A stretch of 5,182 nt of DNA from assembly GCA_021741285.1 (NCBI GenBank), contig JAIOYD010000131.1:1-5182 (forward strand). The letters are read 5' to 3'. The notes beneath the pieces were generated by a model. The model was not told the origin of the DNA. It did not search any database and saw only the letters and a list, made by a program, of their open reading frames with translations. A program made the translations under genes and the position numbers. This DNA comes from Rickettsiaceae bacterium. GTDB taxonomy: Bacteria; Pseudomonadota; Alphaproteobacteria; Rickettsiales; Rickettsiaceae. Below, piece after piece: positions 3,465-5,182 of the stretch; positions within the stretch are counted from its first letter, which is position 1, and every line of letters starts with the position of its first letter.

Positions 3465-3737
3465 ATGTTTAATCAAATAATTTTAAAAATGCCGTCAGCT
3501 AATACTACCTGTAGTTTATATGCTATAGATAGATATACTTCTGATTTCTTTGATAGAAGCGACGATGTTTGTTTTAAGTTTGAAAATTTGTTGCATAAAG
3601 ATTTATATTTAAAGGATATTAACGGTGAAGTAATTTTTGAGTTGACCCCTGAGGAGGCCTTAATAAGTGCATTCGATGCAGGGGCTTTTCTTGCTGATCC
3701 ATCAGAAGTGGATAGCTTTTTTGATAAAATCCTTTGA
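3465..3737 (+). CDS. 90-aa acidic hypothetical protein
   Basis: I do not recognise this protein. It is acidic and looks like a compact alpha/beta domain: a beta-like start (MFNQIILKMPS), Cys16, a middle with Asp-rich turns (DRYTSDFFDRSDD) and a hydrophobic-acidic C-terminal helix pair (TPEEALISAFDAGAFLADPSEVDSFFDKIL). The sequence KDINGEVIFELTPEEAL has a beta-hairpin-then-helix feel. The ATG at 3465 is chosen as the first; an ATG four bases earlier (3461) stops after three codons. Met9 (3489), with AATAATTTTAAAA before it, is an alternative start. It stands apart from the main cluster and is flanked by candidate promoter and hairpin elements, so it may be its own transcription unit. Its TGA lies inside a TTGACA hexamer. 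Confidence 0.65.
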   Translation: MFNQIILKMPSANTTCSLYAIDRYTSDFFDRSDDVCFKFENLLHKDLYLKDINGEVIFELTPEEALISAFDAGAFLADPSEVDSFFDKIL

Positions 3738-3762
3738 CATAATAAAGAATAGTCCTAGCTTC

Positions 3763-3786
3763 GTCTTATTAAATGCGTAATAAGAC
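3763..3786 (+). repeat. Perfect 9-bp inverted repeat (hairpin)
   Basis: GTCTTATTA and TAATAAGAC are exact reverse complements separated by the 6-base loop AATGCG. It lies 26 bases after the stop of the acidic gene and 74 bases before the barrel gene. The sequence after it (ATTATTGATATTG) is not a strong U-tract, so it is either a weak terminator or a symmetrical operator for a dimeric regulator of the barrel gene. Confidence 0.6.
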
Positions 3787-3790
3787 ATTA

Positions 3791-3821
3791 TTGATATTGT
3801 TCTGTATTTAATATGTATAGT
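3791..3821 (+). promoter_or_regulatory. Weak promoter-like TTGATA-N19-TATAGT before the barrel gene
   Basis: TTGATA (3791-3796) and TATAGT (3816-3821) are separated by 19 bases, longer than ideal. RNA would start near 3828, giving a leader of about 32 bases before the ATG at 3860. The inverted repeat at 3763-3786 sits just upstream of the -35. Confidence 0.25.
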
Positions 3822-3859
3822 CTCCCTCCCATTCACAATAAAACAAAATAATAATAACC

Positions 3860-4360
3860 ATGAAAAAACTAACCACATTACTACTAGTAGCTCTCGTCTC
3901 AGCCACTCAAGGCTTGGCGGGAACTTCCTCCCTAGTTCCAACTGTTGTTGTTCCTCAAGTAGAGACATTTGATTTCTCTGCGAAGTTCTACGGAACTTCT
4001 GTTGTCAGCGAACTCGATGATGTTGATACAGCTTGGGGCGGCGGTGTTGCAGTTGAAGTTCCTGTATATGAGAACTTCAGTTTGGAATTGAATTCTGCGA
4101 TTGTTGAGCTTGACGGCGAAACAGAATACAAGCTCGGCGCTAATGCTGTTGCGTATTTGCCACTCGCAGAGAAGCTCGATGCTTATGGCCTAGTCGGCGG
4201 CGGCTATGGTTTTGAGAGCGAAGAATGGTATGTTGGGATTGGTGGCGGTCTTCGCTACAGTCTCACCTCTACCGTAAGCGCTTTCGGAGATGCCGTATAC
4301 AACTTCGGTGAGGAGGTCGATGATGTGACCTTCCGTCTTGGAGTCTCGGTTGGCTTCTAA
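3860..4360 (+). CDS. Exported outer-membrane beta-barrel protein (OmpX/OmpA-size, moron-like)
   Basis: This 166-residue protein begins with a Sec signal peptide (KK, then a hydrophobic core TTLLLVALVSA, likely cleavage after GLA at residue 20). The mature part, about 146 residues, alternates strand-like segments (FSAKFYGTSVV, AWGGGVAVEVPV, FSLELNSAIVEL, YKLGANAVAYLPL, DAYGLVGGGYGF, WYVGIGGGLRYSL, VSAFGDAVYNF, TFRLGVSVGF). That is the size and pattern of an 8-stranded barrel. It ends in Phe, the usual C-terminal signal for outer-membrane insertion. Phage-borne barrels of this kind (Lom/Ail-like in function, not clearly in sequence) can alter the host surface, so superinfection exclusion, adhesion or serum-type resistance are possible but unproven. 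GC at wobble positions is visibly higher than in the neighbours, suggesting acquisition from a host genome. The start follows AAAATAATAATAACC. Confidence 0.8.
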   Translation: MKKLTTLLLVALVSATQGLAGTSSLVPTVVVPQVETFDFSAKFYGTSVVSELDDVDTAWGGGVAVEVPVYENFSLELNSAIVELDGETEYKLGANAVAYLPLAEKLDAYGLVGGGYGFESEEWYVGIGGGLRYSLTSTVSAFGDAVYNFGEEVDDVTFRLGVSVGF

Positions 4361-4393
4361 AGTAAAGGTTTAATAAAAATTAATTAATTTTTT

Positions 4394-4426
4394 CCTCGCT
4401 CTCTTAATAGGGGCGAGGTTTTTTTT
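4394..4426 (+). terminator. Strong intrinsic terminator after the barrel gene
   Basis: CCTCGCTCT (4394-4402) pairs with GGGGCGAGG (4410-4418) over nine positions, two of them G·U, around the loop CTTAATA, and eight T follow at once (4419-4426). It begins 34 bases after the barrel stop. No comparable A-tract precedes the stem, so it works for the + strand only. Confidence 0.85.
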
Positions 4427-4457
4427 GTTCTTTTTCAAAATATTTTTTATAAAAATG

Positions 4458-4486
4458 TTGACGGGGCTTTCGAGCTGTGGTAGAGT
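4458..4486 (+). promoter_or_regulatory. Promoter-like TTGACG-N17-TAGAGT before the Api92-like gene
   Basis: TTGACG (4458-4463) and TAGAGT (4481-4486) are spaced by the optimal 17 bases, in GC-richer sequence where chance matches are less likely. It follows the terminator by about 30 bases, as expected for a new transcription unit. The predicted start (near 4493) leaves only about 3 bases before the ATG at 4496, implying a leaderless or nearly leaderless message. Confidence 0.5.
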
Positions 4487-4495
4487 AGTAGGACT

Positions 4496-5056
4496 ATGTG
4501 CGACCTTGCAACTACCAGACTCAAACTGACCGGCCCTTATAGTGAGCTCGTTGGCTTCACTGTAAAAGGCTATTCAAAAGAAAACGATTTTGATTTCCGA
4601 CAACTTCTGCCTATCCCGCAGGAGCTTGTAGAAACCGAACACCAAGAATTATCAGAAGAGAAGAAAAATGAATTCATTCAGAAATATGGATTTTACAATT
4701 CTTTTGATTGGCGTTGCGAGAACTGGGATACCAAGTGGAACAGTGAGGTGTTGACTTCATGGAATTACGAATCAGAATTACCTGAAGATGGACAGATTGA
4801 AAAGTCTGGCTCTCATCAAATTTCTATTCTATTTAATACTGCTTGGTGTCCACCTATTAGCCTAATCCGTACTTTAAGTAAAGATTATCCGAATGTGACC
4901 TTTGAGATGTACTCGTATTACGAGCGCACCCTTTCCACCAGCTATGTTCATATCAAAGATGGAGTGGAAGATCCAATGCAGTATCCAGACGAAGATTCAG
5001 ATGAGGAGAAGAATATCCTTGACATCATCACTCCTAATCAGGGAGACCAAGAATAG
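4496..5056 (+). CDS. Api92/YubB-like ferredoxin-fold phage protein
   Basis: The 186-residue protein matches the layout of the Api92-like/YubB family (ferredoxin-like fold, formerly grouped as DUF1281): an N-terminal T-x-R-L-x-L-T-G strand (6-13); a P-I-P-Q-E-L segment (39-44); the conserved W-R-C-E-N-W-D-T-K-W-N core (72-82); then F-N-T-A-W-C-P-P (113-120) leading into a helix (ISLIRTLSKDYPNV) and a strand with aromatic residues (FEMYSYYE). Such proteins are common in phages, prophages and plasmids, and their biochemical role is not established. The tail (156-172) is very acidic. The conserved N-terminal strand begins right after the initiating Met, so ATG 4496 is well supported despite the missing Shine-Dalgarno sequence. 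The 73-residue frame overlapping its end from 4902 is a shadow except for its last 21 codons. Confidence 0.75.
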   Translation: MCDLATTRLKLTGPYSELVGFTVKGYSKENDFDFRQLLPIPQELVETEHQELSEEKKNEFIQKYGFYNSFDWRCENWDTKWNSEVLTSWNYESELPEDGQIEKSGSHQISILFNTAWCPPISLIRTLSKDYPNVTFEMYSYYERTLSTSYVHIKDGVEDPMQYPDEDSDEEKNILDIITPNQGDQE

Positions 5057-5057
5057 T

Positions 5058-5123
5058 ATGAGTGCAGAATTCGCTGTTATTCTTTTCCTTGTATTCTTTA
5101 TCGCTGGCTTTACAGGTAATTAA
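5058..5123 (+). CDS. 21-aa single-helix membrane peptide
   Basis: ATG 5058 begins one base after the TAG of the Api92-like gene and encodes MSAEF followed by a continuous hydrophobic stretch (AVILFLVFFIAGF) and a polar end (TGN). It would form one transmembrane helix. The tight stop-start junction suggests translational coupling. Phages encode many such peptides, in lysis, superinfection control or envelope binding; the sequence alone does not show which. It could instead be chance, but the hydrophobic run matched to the gene junction makes a real small gene reasonable. Confidence 0.45.
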   Translation: MSAEFAVILFLVFFIAGFTGN

Positions 5124-5129
5124 ATATAT

Positions 5130-5182
5130 ATGTTTACATTAAAACAATCAGCAATAGTTTTCCTTCTGATTTCTCAATCATG
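5130..5182 (+). CDS. 5' end of a gene with a hydrophobic N-terminus (partial)
   Basis: From ATG 5130 a frame runs to the window edge (MFTLKQSAIVFLLISQS…), with a lysine followed by a hydrophobic run, as in a signal peptide or N-terminal membrane anchor. The start follows TAAATATAT and lies 6 bases after the preceding stop, in keeping with the local style. It continues the small membrane-protein run started by the 21-aa peptide. Only 17 codons are visible, so no family can be given. Confidence 0.4.
   Translation, partial: MFTLKQSAIVFLLISQS

Noticed and set aside
3461..3472. ATG at 3461 as the start of the acidic gene
   Set aside because: This frame stops after three codons; the ATG four bases later opens the 90-residue frame.
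3734..3761. TTGACA-N16-TAGCTT as a promoter after the acidic gene
   Set aside because: The -35 is perfect, but the -10 is poor and the RNA would start inside the inverted repeat. TTGACA hexamers are expected a few times by chance in DNA of this composition.
3702..3968. Minus-strand frame of 88 residues with a hydrophobic middle
   Set aside because: It overlaps the signal peptide of the barrel gene and the end of the acidic gene; the hydrophobic part comes from intergenic AT-rich DNA.

Overview
The window looks like a piece of a tailed-phage genome, or of a prophage or phage-like plasmid, infecting a Gram-negative bacterium. Nearly all of it is AT-rich and densely packed with very small genes on the + strand. 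Several proteins resemble small phage families: a Lar-like zinc ribbon, a DUF551-like protein, short 'PRT[D/K]' coiled-coil proteins and an Api92/YubB-like protein. An outer-membrane beta-barrel gene points to a Gram-negative host. Starts lack a clear Shine-Dalgarno sequence and instead carry an A/T-rich lead-in, typically ATAAT(A)ATG. Such initiation is common in, but not restricted to, Bacteroidota and some other phyla; I cannot name the host. Nothing suggests a non-standard genetic code.

Layout. Positions 1-62 may hold the 3' end of an upstream gene. Positions 63-2635 hold eleven tightly spaced small genes, one of them (429-563) only 44 codons long. They are probably co-transcribed early or accessory phage functions; most have no recognisable activity. 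Positions 2636-3464 are a long, mostly non-coding stretch. It contains direct repeats built on TAGATAATAATAA, a diverged pair of about 40-bp repeats encoding LEWVIW, a repeated CCCCTATATAATAA motif, an AT-rich low-complexity tract, a possible 32-aa membrane protein, and a TTGACA promoter-like site followed by an unusually GC-rich hairpin with a U-rich tail (a possible small RNA or attenuator). An acidic 90-aa protein follows (3465-3737), then a perfect 9-bp inverted repeat.

Positions 3860-4360 encode an exported 8-stranded-type outer-membrane barrel. It is visibly richer in GC than its surroundings and is closed by a strong intrinsic terminator, so it looks like a 'moron' cargo gene transcribed on its own. 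Just downstream a promoter-like TTGACG-N17-TAGAGT lies directly in front of an Api92/YubB-like gene (4496-5056), which is followed by a 21-aa single-helix membrane peptide and the start of another hydrophobic N-terminus cut by the window edge.

I find no complete, convincingly new multi-gene system. The items most worth a second look are the 3210-3350 candidate RNA, the LEWVIW repeats, the tandem PRT-coil paralogues, and promoter-like sequences that overlap start codons.
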